NCBI RefSeq assembly: GCF_900149685.1
Contig: NZ_LT702999.1
Coordinates: forward strand, 248,001 to 312,000
Direction: 5' to 3'
Length of the DNA: 64,000 nt
From: Erythrobacter sp. Alg231-14
Lineage (GTDB): Bacteria > Pseudomonadota > Alphaproteobacteria > Sphingomonadales > Sphingomonadaceae
Below, piece by piece: positions 16,809 to 25,775 of the stretch. The position numbers and the translations under genes were made by a program. Each line of letters starts with the position of its first letter. Position 1 is the stretch's first letter. Under the pieces are notes generated by a model. It was not told the origin of the DNA. It saw only the letters and a list, made by a program, of their open reading frames with translations, and ran no database searches.

Positions 16809-19800
16809 TTAGAAGCGGTAGAGAAGCTGACCGAAGAACTCACGTCCGTTCAGGTCATAGCCGTTGCCGATTGGTGTGTTCGAAATGGCGAGCACTTCGT
16901 CGCTATCCACGAGTGGTGGAGCTTCGTCGAAGAGGTTGCGAACACCCGCGATGATGCGGAGATCGCCATTGTCCCAACGGACCGAAGCCGAGCTCTCGAA
17001 GTATTCATCAGCGAAGCCAACGTCACGGCAGAAACGACCGTCACCGGCAACGTTTGCAGTGCCATCACCCAAGCAAGTGTCCGAAAGGAAACCAGTGCCG
17101 AGGTTACCGAAGGCATCGTCGAATTCATCAACACCCACTGGATCTTGAGCAACCGCATCGATGTAACGGGTCTGCCACGTGAAGCGGAAGTCCTTCCAAT
17201 CGACGTTAAGGGTCACACGACCAGTCCAGTCTGGGAAGCCGAACTCACCAGCGAAGTCTGCTTGTTCGATCGAACCATCATCGTTGGTGAAGAGGTTCGA
17301 ACGTTCAATCAACTTGTTGGCAACCAGGTTCAATTGAAGATCGAACACTTCGCTACCGATGGTCACAGGGTAACCAAAGGTTGTGTTGATATCCAAACCA
17401 CGGACCGATTCTTGGTCAAGGTTCAAGAAGCCTTGGAAGACGCCGTCGATAAGCTGACGGTTGATCGTCTCAGTGCCGATTCGTGAACAGAACTGGCTGA
17501 CGCTTTCATCTTCGCGGTTGTAGCAGTCATTGATGATGAACTGCGCACTTGGCTCGATGATCGAGTCTTTCAACTTGATGTCGTAGTAGTTGAAGTTGAA
17601 CGCGAAATCGAAGCCACTTGCGAAGCTTTCTTCAAACGCGAAACCGGTTGTGATCGAACGTGATGTTTCCGGTTCGAGGTCGAATGTACCACCCGAAGTC
17701 ACTTCGCCGCTGACGAACTGTTGTGTGTTCAGGTTTTCATCGTCGATACCAACGCGGGTTGGATCGCGACCTTCACGGAGACAGTTGTTCAGTACGAAGT
17801 CGTCGCGCTGATCCAAGGTTGGATCGTAAGCGCCGGCAACAAATGCATCGTCAGGAACGGCGCATGGATCGAACAAGTTCAAGAAGCCCGACTGGCTGCG
17901 CAAGAAGTTCTCACGAAGGTTCGGTGCACGGAACGACGTACCATAGCTAAACTTGAACAAGAGTGGTGGAACCGGACGCCAGCCGCCTTTGATGGCGAAT
18001 GTGCCGTTCGAACCGTAAAACTCTTCGTCAGTGAAGCGACCCGACACGTTCAGTGTCAGTTCTTCAACAAGAGTTTCACCAGCCATCAACGGAATGTCGA
18101 CCTCAGCGAAGAGCTCACGAATGGTCTTCGAACCGCTGGCACCGCCATCGGAGAAGAAGCCGAAGAACAGACCGTTCGAAGCCGTGAATGCAGGCTCAGA
18201 GTCGATCTTATCTTCGCGCCATTCACCACCGATCACAACGCCGACCGGGCCAGCAGGAAGATCGAAAAGATCGCCTGTGACGTATGCCGACAGAAGGATT
18301 TGCTCGTAAGTGGTGTCAAACGTCCGCTGATCGAAGACATAGTCACGCTCAGCTTGTGTTTCGAAGTCACCTTGCGCACCGGTAAGCACGCTTGCAGCGA
18401 ACAAGTTCACCGGCACACAACCAGCAATCAAGTCAGGCGCCGCGAGATCAGGGTTAGCCAATCCAGCGCTGTTACATTCACCGATAAACAGTGGGTTACC
18501 GCCAAAGACGTTCACGCCATTGTCGTAATCGTCGGCAATGCCGTCACCGTCGTTGTCGACGATACCGTCGCCATCGTAGTCTGCTGTTGGATCGAGACCC
18601 AAAGCAAGTGCGAGGCGATCTTCACGAATACCGTCACGCGAAGATGTACCATCCGAGCGCGAGTACGAAGCCGACGCTTCAAAGGTCCAGCTTGAACCGA
18701 TGAATGGCAAATCGCCACGCAGACCGATCACACCGCGATACTGCTCTTGCTCAACCATAAAGTTGTTCCGGTCACCTACGATCGAGGCGATTGGAATGGT
18801 TGGAAGCGAGAAGCCAGTCGAGAGCGCCGGAGCAACACCGTTGGTCAAGCCCAGCAAGGCGTTATCAACCGAGCGACAATCAACGCCGTTAGGCTGTGCC
18901 AAGTTGCATGGGTTGAACTGGTTCGGAGCCGGAACAGATGGGAAGATCTGCGGCAGACCAGCGCCCGGAGCCGAAATTTCGGCACGCGTATATTGCGCTT
19001 CGAAGAACGGCGTCAGGTTGGCTTCACCCGGCAACGTGTATTCACCATAGGCGAACACATTGTACAATTCCTGTTGCGAAATGAACGTACGGTTCAATTC
19101 CGCTTCGGAAGCGTTGGTGTTGACGTTTTGGAAGTCAATATCACGGATGCCGTCGCCATTGGAGTCAAGATCCGTACCGAATGCGTCGGTCGACTCACCA
19201 AAGTTGAATGGATTGCCCGTGTTGGGATCAATCGGGAAGTTGGCGATATTTCCGTTGGCTGGGAAATAAACCGAACCAAAGCGTGCAAACGGCTGGAAGA
19301 TACGACCGGAAATACCGGCAATCTTACATTCGCTTTCAGAAACACTGACGCCTGGCGTACGGTTTTGAACAACCGCGTTGTCACGCAAGCCAGTGGTAAA
19401 GATGTTACCATCCTGATCCACTTCATAGTGCGTGTTACAACCGGACAAGAAGTCACGGTCACGTGCACGGACTTCGTCACGGAATTGATATTCCGCACCG
19501 ATACCGAACACTGCACGGTCGGTGTTAAAGCCCCAAGCCGCGCTGATCGTGTAATCTTCGCCTGCGCCCATTGGGTTGATGTCGCCGTTCACCTGAAGCT
19601 CAAGACCATCAAAGTCTTTGCGCAAGATGACGTTCACAACACCAGCAACAGCGTCAGAACCGTAAACCGACGAAGCACCGTCAGTCAGAAGGTCGTAGCG
19701 ATCGACGAGCGATGCAGGGATAAGGTTGATCGACGGGTTAACCGGCGCACCTTCCACACCCGAAGGTGCAAGGCGACGGCCGTTTACGAGAACCAGGGTA

Positions 19801-20210
19801 CGGCCAGCGCCGAGACCACGAAGGTTAATCGTTTGCGAACCCGGACCGTTATCAAGGACGAAGCCTTGGAAGGTCGCGTCGATTTGCTGACCAGCGGCCG
19901 CTTCCGAACGCTGCAGAATTTGCGCGGGGTCAAAAGCACCAACGGCTTGTTGGTTTTCTGTGCTGAGAACCTGAAGCGGTGAGATCGAGCTGTATGTATC
20001 GCGGACAATGCGCGAACCAGTAACGGTGATGCCGCCCTGGCCTTGCGTTTGACCCGAAGCATCAGTCGTAACGTCGACCTGCTCTTCTTCCTCTTCTTCG
20101 GAACCCTCATCGCCAGCGTCCTGAGCGCTAACGGGGCCAGCCATCACGAACGCGATAGCCGATGCTGAGAAGGCAAGCGCCTTCATTGAATTGTTATGAA
20201 ACTTCTTCAT
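16809..20210 (-). CDS. TonB-dependent outer-membrane receptor (2), large, with DxDGDG repeats
   Basis: 1133 residues: signal peptide ending GPVSAQD, a Glu-rich linker (EGSEEEEEEQVDV), plug start GGITVTGSRIVRD, LNLRGLGAGRTLVLVNGRR and GASSVYGSDAVAGVVNVILR, then a barrel ending LNGREFFGQLLYRF. It is longer than most receptors of this type. Two stretches look like calcium-binding loops: DYDGDGIVDNDGDGIADDYD near residue 545 and DSNGDGIRD near 350, both in barrel positions likely to be loops. Start at 20210 (TGGAG before the ATG). Its leader shares a 13-base motif with receptor 1. Substrate unknown. Confidence 0.94.
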   Translation of the reverse strand: MKKFHNNSMKALAFSASAIAFVMAGPVSAQDAGDEGSEEEEEEQVDVTTDASGQTQGQGGITVTGSRIVRDTYSSISPLQVLSTENQQAVGAFDPAQILQRSEAAAGQQIDATFQGFVLDNGPGSQTINLRGLGAGRTLVLVNGRRLAPSGVEGAPVNPSINLIPASLVDRYDLLTDGASSVYGSDAVAGVVNVILRKDFDGLELQVNGDINPMGAGEDYTISAAWGFNTDRAVFGIGAEYQFRDEVRARDRDFLSGCNTHYEVDQDGNIFTTGLRDNAVVQNRTPGVSVSESECKIAGISGRIFQPFARFGSVYFPANGNIANFPIDPNTGNPFNFGESTDAFGTDLDSNGDGIRDIDFQNVNTNASEAELNRTFISQQELYNVFAYGEYTLPGEANLTPFFEAQYTRAEISAPGAGLPQIFPSVPAPNQFNPCNLAQPNGVDCRSVDNALLGLTNGVAPALSTGFSLPTIPIASIVGDRNNFMVEQEQYRGVIGLRGDLPFIGSSWTFEASASYSRSDGTSSRDGIREDRLALALGLDPTADYDGDGIVDNDGDGIADDYDNGVNVFGGNPLFIGECNSAGLANPDLAAPDLIAGCVPVNLFAASVLTGAQGDFETQAERDYVFDQRTFDTTYEQILLSAYVTGDLFDLPAGPVGVVIGGEWREDKIDSEPAFTASNGLFFGFFSDGGASGSKTIRELFAEVDIPLMAGETLVEELTLNVSGRFTDEEFYGSNGTFAIKGGWRPVPPLLFKFSYGTSFRAPNLRENFLRSQSGFLNLFDPCAVPDDAFVAGAYDPTLDQRDDFVLNNCLREGRDPTRVGIDDENLNTQQFVSGEVTSGGTFDLEPETSRSITTGFAFEESFASGFDFAFNFNYYDIKLKDSIIEPSAQFIINDCYNREDESVSQFCSRIGTETINRQLIDGVFQGFLNLDQESVRGLDINTTFGYPVTIGSEVFDLQLNLVANKLIERSNLFTNDDGSIEQADFAGEFGFPDWTGRVTLNVDWKDFRFTWQTRYIDAVAQDPVGVDEFDDAFGNLGTGFLSDTCLGDGTANVAGDGRFCRDVGFADEYFESSASVRWDNGDLRIIAGVRNLFDEAPPLVDSDEVLAISNTPIGNGYDLNGREFFGQLLYRF

Positions 20211-20651
20211 GATCACTCCAGTTGCGACAACCGAAGCCTTGGTCCCGAACCAACTCATTCAACAACACACAAATTACCCGTTTGTGTGCGCAGAATCCCC
20301 TTGGTGGTTACGGCACAAAGCCCCTGCGGTGTCGTTTGTGTGCAATAGGCGGTGATCTATGTAAATGAGACGTTCATGTAACAAACACTTTTCGGGGCGG
20401 TGTTGCGAGAATCCCACAGCCCCTTCTTCGCACATGCAACATCGCGGCCGCTGCACTTTGCAAATAGTATAAATTCACCCGGCTCCTGCGCAATAAACCG
20501 CGCCACAAGCCAAATCGGGCCGAAACTGAATAGTCAGGTTAACGGGCCGCAGTGAGCGCCTGCGTCACAAATGCATCGCAAGAATCGCCCAGAATCGCCC
20601 CTTCGACGCTGGATGATCTCGCTGAATAATCGCTGTGCGTGAGTGGGCGGG
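20211..20651. promoter_or_regulatory. Leader and upstream region of receptor 2
   Basis: This 441-base gap holds an inverted repeat CACACAAA-TTACCCG-TTTGTGTG (20266-20288) 56-78 bases before the receptor start, a direct repeat CGTTTGTGTGC (20279-20289 and 20333-20343), and the tandem 10-mer AGAATCGCCC (20581-20600). I see no ORF with support and no clear terminator for clpB. Confidence 0.45.
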
Positions 20652-23228
20652 TCAGACGACCTCAATCTGCAGTTGCCCATCGCCTTCATCGACTTTCACA
20701 TGGGCTCCATCGCTAACGGTTCCCTCGATCAACTTCTCAGCCAAGGGGTCTTGCAGATAGCGTTGAACCGCACGTTTCAACGGCCGCGCGCCATACACTG
20801 GATCGTATCCAACCCGGCCCAGCCAACGCAAAGCTGCATCGGTGAGATCCAGAGTGATTTTGCGATCATCAAGCAACTTTTGAACACGCTTTACCTGAAT
20901 GCTCACAATTGGCGCCATGTGCTCCATCGCCAAACGGTGGAACAAGATAATTTCGTCCAAACGGTTGAGGAATTCGGGACGGAAATGTCCGCGAACGACA
21001 TCCATGACTTGATCTTCGACTTCGGCGACCTTTTGATCATCACCCAAATTGGCGAGATGTTGGCTGCCCAGATTGGAGGTCAGAATGATCAAAGTGTTCG
21101 AGAAATCGACCTTGCGTCCCTGCCCATCGGTCAAATGCCCGTCATCAAGCACTTGGAGCAGGACGTTGAACACGTCGGTGTGTGCCTTTTCCACCTCATC
21201 AAACAACACGACCTGATAAGGCCGGCGGCGGACCGCTTCGGTCAACATGCCCCCTTCATCATACCCGACATATCCCGGAGGCGCGCCGATCAAGCGTGCG
21301 ACTGAATGCTTTTCCATGAATTCGGACATGTCGATCCGAACGAGTGCCTGATCATCATCAAACAGAAATTCGGCCAGGGCTTTGGTCAATTCGGTTTTGC
21401 CGACGCCGGTTGGTCCGAGGAAAAGGAAACTGCCTAATGGACGGTTTGGATCTTGAAGGCCCGCCCGCGCACGCCGCACGGCTTTGGACACGGCCTCTAT
21501 CGCGGGGATTTGGCCGATCACGCGTTTACCGAGGAGGGATTCCATCTCCATCAGCTTTTCTCGCTCACCCTCCATCATTTTGTCGATGGGGATCCCGGTC
21601 CAGCGGCTAACAACGCTCGCAATATCTTCTTCGGTCACTTCTTCGCGCAAAAGAGCGTTTTCTGTGAGATCTTCCGCTGCCGCGAGACGTTTTTCCAGAT
21701 CTGGGATTGTTCCGTATGAAAGCTCACCCGCTTTAGCGAGATCGCCCTCGCGTTGCGCCTGCTCCAATTCCAGCCGCGCGTGATCAAGCTCTTCCTTGAT
21801 CTTGCCCTCGGCCTCGATCTTGTCGCGCTCGTTCTGCCAACGGGTGGTCAGCTCGGAACTGTCTTGCTCCAACTCCGCCAATTCCTTGCGCAGGCTTTCC
21901 AGCCGGTCGCGCGATGCGGCATCGTCTTCTTTTGCGAGAGCGCTTTCTTCAATCTTGAGCTGAATGATACGGCGGTCCAGCGCCTCAATCTCTTCAGGCT
22001 TCGACTCCACCTCCATACGGATACGCGATGCGGCCTCATCCATAAGGTCGATGGCCTTGTCTGGTAGGAAACGGTTTTGGATGTATCGATCAGACAACCT
22101 CGCCGCTGCAACGATTGAGCTGTCGGTGATGCGCACACCATGATGCAGTTCGTATTTGTCTTTGATCCCGCGCAAGATGCTGATCGTGTCTTCGACGCTG
22201 GGTTCGTCAATATAGACCATTTGGAATCGACGTTGGAGAGCCGGGTCTTTTTCAACGTACTTTTGATATTCATCCAGTGTGGTTGCACCAATGCAATGCA
22301 ACTCACCCCGCGACAAAGCAGGTTTCAGCAAGTTCGACGCGTCCATGCTGCCTTCGCTAGCACCGGCCCCGATTAGGGTGTGCATTTCGTCAATGAACAA
22401 GATGATCTGCCCATCGGCATTCTTCACTTCGTCCAAAACACTTTTCAACCGCTCTTCAAATTCACCGCGATATTTCGCACCGGCAATTAACGCGCCCATA
22501 TCTAGGCTCATCAAAGTGCGTCCTTTGAGACTGTCGGGCACATCACCGTTGGCGATACGCAGCGCGAGCCCTTCGGCGATGGCGGTTTTGCCGGTACCGG
22601 GTTCACCGATCAAAGCCGGATTGTTCTTGGTCCGCCGGGCAAGGATTTGGACCGTCCGCCGAATTTCTTCGTCCCGACCGATCACCGGATCAAGTTTGCC
22701 ATCACGCGCCGCCTGAGTCAGGTCGCGCGCGAACTTTTCCATCGCATCGTAATTGGCTTCGGCGTTGGCGCTGTCGGCTTTTTTCCCGCCGCGCAAATCT
22801 TCGATCGCAGTGTTCAACGATTGCGGAGTGACATTGGCCGCCTTCATCGCTTCGCCTGTTTTGCCCGTCGCAAGCGCGAGCGCGGTCAGCAACCGTTCAA
22901 CCGTCACGAAGCTGTCGCCGGCTTTCTCGGCGAGTTGTTCGGCGTTGTCGAGCACACGCACCGCGTCGTTATCGAGACCCGGCGTTTGTTGCGCCCCGCC
23001 CCCGGTCACAACCGGTATCTTGCCCAGCCCTGTGTCAATCGCGCTCACCGCCAATGATGCATCGCCGCCAGCGCGTTGGATCAATCCGGCCGCCATGCCT
23101 TCTTCGTCTTCCAACAAAGCTTTGAGCAAGTGCAGCGGAGTGATCCGTTGATGGTTCATCCGGATTGCTACCGTTTGGGCGCTTTGCAAAAAGCCTTTTG
23201 CGCGGTCAGTGAATTTATCGAGATTCAT
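20652..23228 (-). CDS. clpB: ClpB disaggregase (Hsp100)
   Basis: 858 residues, full family length. It has the N-terminal Clp-N domain ([18 protein letters not shown]), first AAA+ with Walker [10 protein letters not shown] and Walker [10 protein letters not shown], a coiled-coil middle domain around 400-530 ([19 protein letters not shown]), and second AAA+ with GPTGVGKTE and [11 protein letters not shown]. With DnaK it rescues heat-aggregated proteins in the cytoplasm. A sigma-32-like promoter lies 45-73 bases upstream. Monocistronic and divergent from the penicillin acylase gene. Confidence 0.97.
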   Translation of the reverse strand: MNLDKFTDRAKGFLQSAQTVAIRMNHQRITPLHLLKALLEDEEGMAAGLIQRAGGDASLAVSAIDTGLGKIPVVTGGGAQQTPGLDNDAVRVLDNAEQLAEKAGDSFVTVERLLTALALATGKTGEAMKAANVTPQSLNTAIEDLRGGKKADSANAEANYDAMEKFARDLTQAARDGKLDPVIGRDEEIRRTVQILARRTKNNPALIGEPGTGKTAIAEGLALRIANGDVPDSLKGRTLMSLDMGALIAGAKYRGEFEERLKSVLDEVKNADGQIILFIDEMHTLIGAGASEGSMDASNLLKPALSRGELHCIGATTLDEYQKYVEKDPALQRRFQMVYIDEPSVEDTISILRGIKDKYELHHGVRITDSSIVAAARLSDRYIQNRFLPDKAIDLMDEAASRIRMEVESKPEEIEALDRRIIQLKIEESALAKEDDAASRDRLESLRKELAELEQDSSELTTRWQNERDKIEAEGKIKEELDHARLELEQAQREGDLAKAGELSYGTIPDLEKRLAAAEDLTENALLREEVTEEDIASVVSRWTGIPIDKMMEGEREKLMEMESLLGKRVIGQIPAIEAVSKAVRRARAGLQDPNRPLGSFLFLGPTGVGKTELTKALAEFLFDDDQALVRIDMSEFMEKHSVARLIGAPPGYVGYDEGGMLTEAVRRRPYQVVLFDEVEKAHTDVFNVLLQVLDDGHLTDGQGRKVDFSNTLIILTSNLGSQHLANLGDDQKVAEVEDQVMDVVRGHFRPEFLNRLDEIILFHRLAMEHMAPIVSIQVKRVQKLLDDRKITLDLTDAALRWLGRVGYDPVYGARPLKRAVQRYLQDPLAEKLIEGTVSDGAHVKVDEGDGQLQIEVV

Positions 23229-23272
23229 CTCATGTCCCTTGATCAGAGAGTATCTAGGTGTGTTACTTGAAT

Positions 23273-23301
23273 AGGTGGGTCAAAGCGGGTTGCTTTTCAA
23301 G
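23273..23301 (-). promoter_or_regulatory. Candidate heat-shock (sigma-32) promoter of clpB
   Basis: On the - strand CTTGAAA (complement of 23295-23301) is followed after 15 bases by CCCACCT (complement of 23273-23279), close to the CTTGAAA/CCCATNT consensus and about 45 bases before the clpB start. One mismatch in the -10. Confidence 0.5.
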
Positions 23302-23365
23302 GTCTGCTTGACCTCCTCCTCTGTCCCGGCGATTGGTGCGGCATTAGGGTTGGAGAGAACCACAG

Positions 23366-25654
23366 ATGAAATTCGTAAAAGGCGCCGCGTGGGGAATCGT
23401 GGCAGTGCTGATCGTCACATTCATTGGATTGGCGACATGGGAACCGTTCTTCGCGCATGAAAGCGAAGCGCCAGAATATCGCGTATACACCGCAGAAATC
23501 GTGCGCGACGAATTTGGAGTGCCTATGATCTACGGCGACACCGACGCCGACGTCGCGTATGGTGTCGCGATTGCACACGCCCAAGATGACTTCTTCACGC
23601 TTCAGGATGTCGCCGCAATGTCCAAGGGGCGATACGGCGCAATCGCAGGGCAAGATGGCGCGACATTCGATTATGTCTATCACCTGCTTGATGCGCGCGG
23701 CACTGCAGAGCGTAAATACGGCGAGTTGCCGGCCGACACTCGCGCATTGTTCGAAGCCTATGCTGCCGGTTTGAACCAATATGCCCAAGACAATCCGGAT
23801 GAGTTAAAGCTGGCCAAGTTGTTCCCCGTGAACGGCGAAGACATCGCCGCCGGCTTTATCCTGAGGCAACCGTTCTTTTACGGCCTTGGCAATGTAATCG
23901 GCCCGTTGGTTGCGGGCGAAGAGTTGCGCCGTGAATTTGGCGAAGACATTCCCGGCTTTCCAAGGCCGAGCAAAATTGCCCCGGTCACCGAAGATCCAGC
24001 ATTGAACGAAGTGGGGGACGACGTAGCTCGCGCATCCGATACATTAGAGCCCCGAGAACAACGCGGCGGACTTGTGCTGCCGTGGGGCGAAGAAGCCGGT
24101 CATCTTGGTTCCAATGCGTGGGCGGTAACGCCGGAACGATCGGGCGGCCCAACAACATTAATCTCAAACGCACACCAACCCCTTCGCGGCGGTGTGGCGT
24201 GGTACGAATTGGGCGTTCAAAGCGGAGAAGGATGGCACTTTACGGGCGCCAATTTCCCAGGATCGCCGTTCCCATTCTTGGGCCACAACGAAAACCTTGG
24301 ATGGACCAACACGGTCAACCGCCCCGATATGACGGATGTCTATGAATTGACCGTCAGCAAGATTGTCGAAGGCAACAACCACACCCTTACCTATGAAATG
24401 GATGGCGAATGGTTGGAATTGGGCGTGGAGGAAGTCACGCTGCCGGTGAAATTTGGCCCCATCACACTTCCCGTTAGCCGCACCATTTATCGCAGCATAC
24501 ACGGCCCAGTGATCAAGAACGACAACGGCTATTTCGCGATCCGGTTCGGCGGCATGGAAAGCGTGGACCAATTGGATGCCTATTATCGCATCAACAAAGC
24601 CGCGAACCTTGAAGAATGGCAGTCCCAAATGGCCCGCATGGCCATACCCAGCACAAATTTCGTCTATGCCGATCGCGAAGGCAATATCGCCTATATTTAC
24701 AACGCCGCCATTCCGGATCGCCCCGAACTGGACGTTGTTCAGGCCAATTGGCGCGGCATACTGCCCGGCAATCGCAGCGATCTAATTTGGAACGGTACGG
24801 TCGAATTTGAAGAGATTCCCAAATTGATCAACCCGGCCTCTGGCTGGCTTTACAATGCGAACAACGAACCATTCACCGCAGCAGGCGAGGGAAGCGATCT
24901 CGATCCGACCGATTTCTCACCGGTCTTGGGCGTGGAGCGCAAGCAGACGAACCGTTCACGACGGGCCTATACGTTGTTATCCGAGGCCGGTCAGTTGGAC
25001 CGCGCCGCGTTGGAGCGTATCAAGTACGACACCAGCTATGTCCGCGAAGGGTATTTGGAGCAATTGTGGTCTGACCTCGAAGCGATGGACGGCGACGCGT
25101 TGGAAGGCGATGTGGCGCGTGGACGTGAATTGTTGCTCGCATGGGATTTTACTGCGGACAATGTCGGCGGAGGCGACGCTTTGGCCTTGTTGATCATCCG
25201 CGACTTTATGGGCGCCGAATACAACAACAAGCCATGGCCGGACGCCGCAGAGGCATTGGAAACGGCAGTCCGACATCTCAACACCCATTTTGGGCGAATT
25301 GATCCGCCAATGTCGGACCTACTCCGCCTGCGCCAGGGTGATGTTGACCTGCCTTTGGACGGTGGATCGGACACTTTGCGCGCGTCCACAACATGGGTGG
25401 TCGATGATGATGGCCGGTTAAGCCTGGTTCACGGCGACAGCTTTATCCAATGGGTTGAATGGCCCACTGATGGTGGCCGCGTGTCATCCCGGTCCATTCA
25501 ACCGTTTGGCGCGGCAACAACCCGACCAAGCAGCCCGCATTACACCGACCAAATGCAAATCTATGTCGATCATGGGTTAAAGCCGGTGCGGTTCTGGGAA
25601 GAGGATGTGCGCGCCGCTGCGACCAGCTCCGAAACATTCACCAACGCGCGGTGA
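23366..25654 (+). CDS. Penicillin acylase-family N-terminal-nucleophile hydrolase
   Basis: 762 residues. A single N-terminal hydrophobic segment (8-24) exports or anchors it. VRDEFGVPMIYGDTDADVAYGVAIAHAQDDFF is typical of the alpha chain (given here as context; the key part is GVAIAHAQDD). The autocatalytic cleavage site precedes Ser249 in LGSNAWAV, which becomes the beta-chain nucleophile; SNAHQPL and NTVNRPDMTDVY follow. The family hydrolyses amides such as penicillins, aculeacin or acyl-homoserine lactones. The true substrate is unknown. Divergent from clpB; the M16 peptidase follows by 121 bases. Confidence 0.9.
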   Translation: MKFVKGAAWGIVAVLIVTFIGLATWEPFFAHESEAPEYRVYTAEIVRDEFGVPMIYGDTDADVAYGVAIAHAQDDFFTLQDVAAMSKGRYGAIAGQDGATFDYVYHLLDARGTAERKYGELPADTRALFEAYAAGLNQYAQDNPDELKLAKLFPVNGEDIAAGFILRQPFFYGLGNVIGPLVAGEELRREFGEDIPGFPRPSKIAPVTEDPALNEVGDDVARASDTLEPREQRGGLVLPWGEEAGHLGSNAWAVTPERSGGPTTLISNAHQPLRGGVAWYELGVQSGEGWHFTGANFPGSPFPFLGHNENLGWTNTVNRPDMTDVYELTVSKIVEGNNHTLTYEMDGEWLELGVEEVTLPVKFGPITLPVSRTIYRSIHGPVIKNDNGYFAIRFGGMESVDQLDAYYRINKAANLEEWQSQMARMAIPSTNFVYADREGNIAYIYNAAIPDRPELDVVQANWRGILPGNRSDLIWNGTVEFEEIPKLINPASGWLYNANNEPFTAAGEGSDLDPTDFSPVLGVERKQTNRSRRAYTLLSEAGQLDRAALERIKYDTSYVREGYLEQLWSDLEAMDGDALEGDVARGRELLLAWDFTADNVGGGDALALLIIRDFMGAEYNNKPWPDAAEALETAVRHLNTHFGRIDPPMSDLLRLRQGDVDLPLDGGSDTLRASTTWVVDDDGRLSLVHGDSFIQWVEWPTDGGRVSSRSIQPFGAATTRPSSPHYTDQMQIYVDHGLKPVRFWEEDVRAAATSSETFTNAR

Positions 25655-25775
25655 AAGGAACCTATCGAGCAGTGAATACGTTTCGTCGATGAGGATCGCG
25701 AGTTGGTTGATCGGGCCATGCCCGTCGCGCAACGATCCAAACCAACACAAATAATTTCTAAAAGGGACACAATCC

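Noticed and set aside
20581..20600. Tandem AGAATCGCCC as a CRISPR or attachment site
   Set aside because: Only two copies with no spacers, no cas genes and no integrase in the window.
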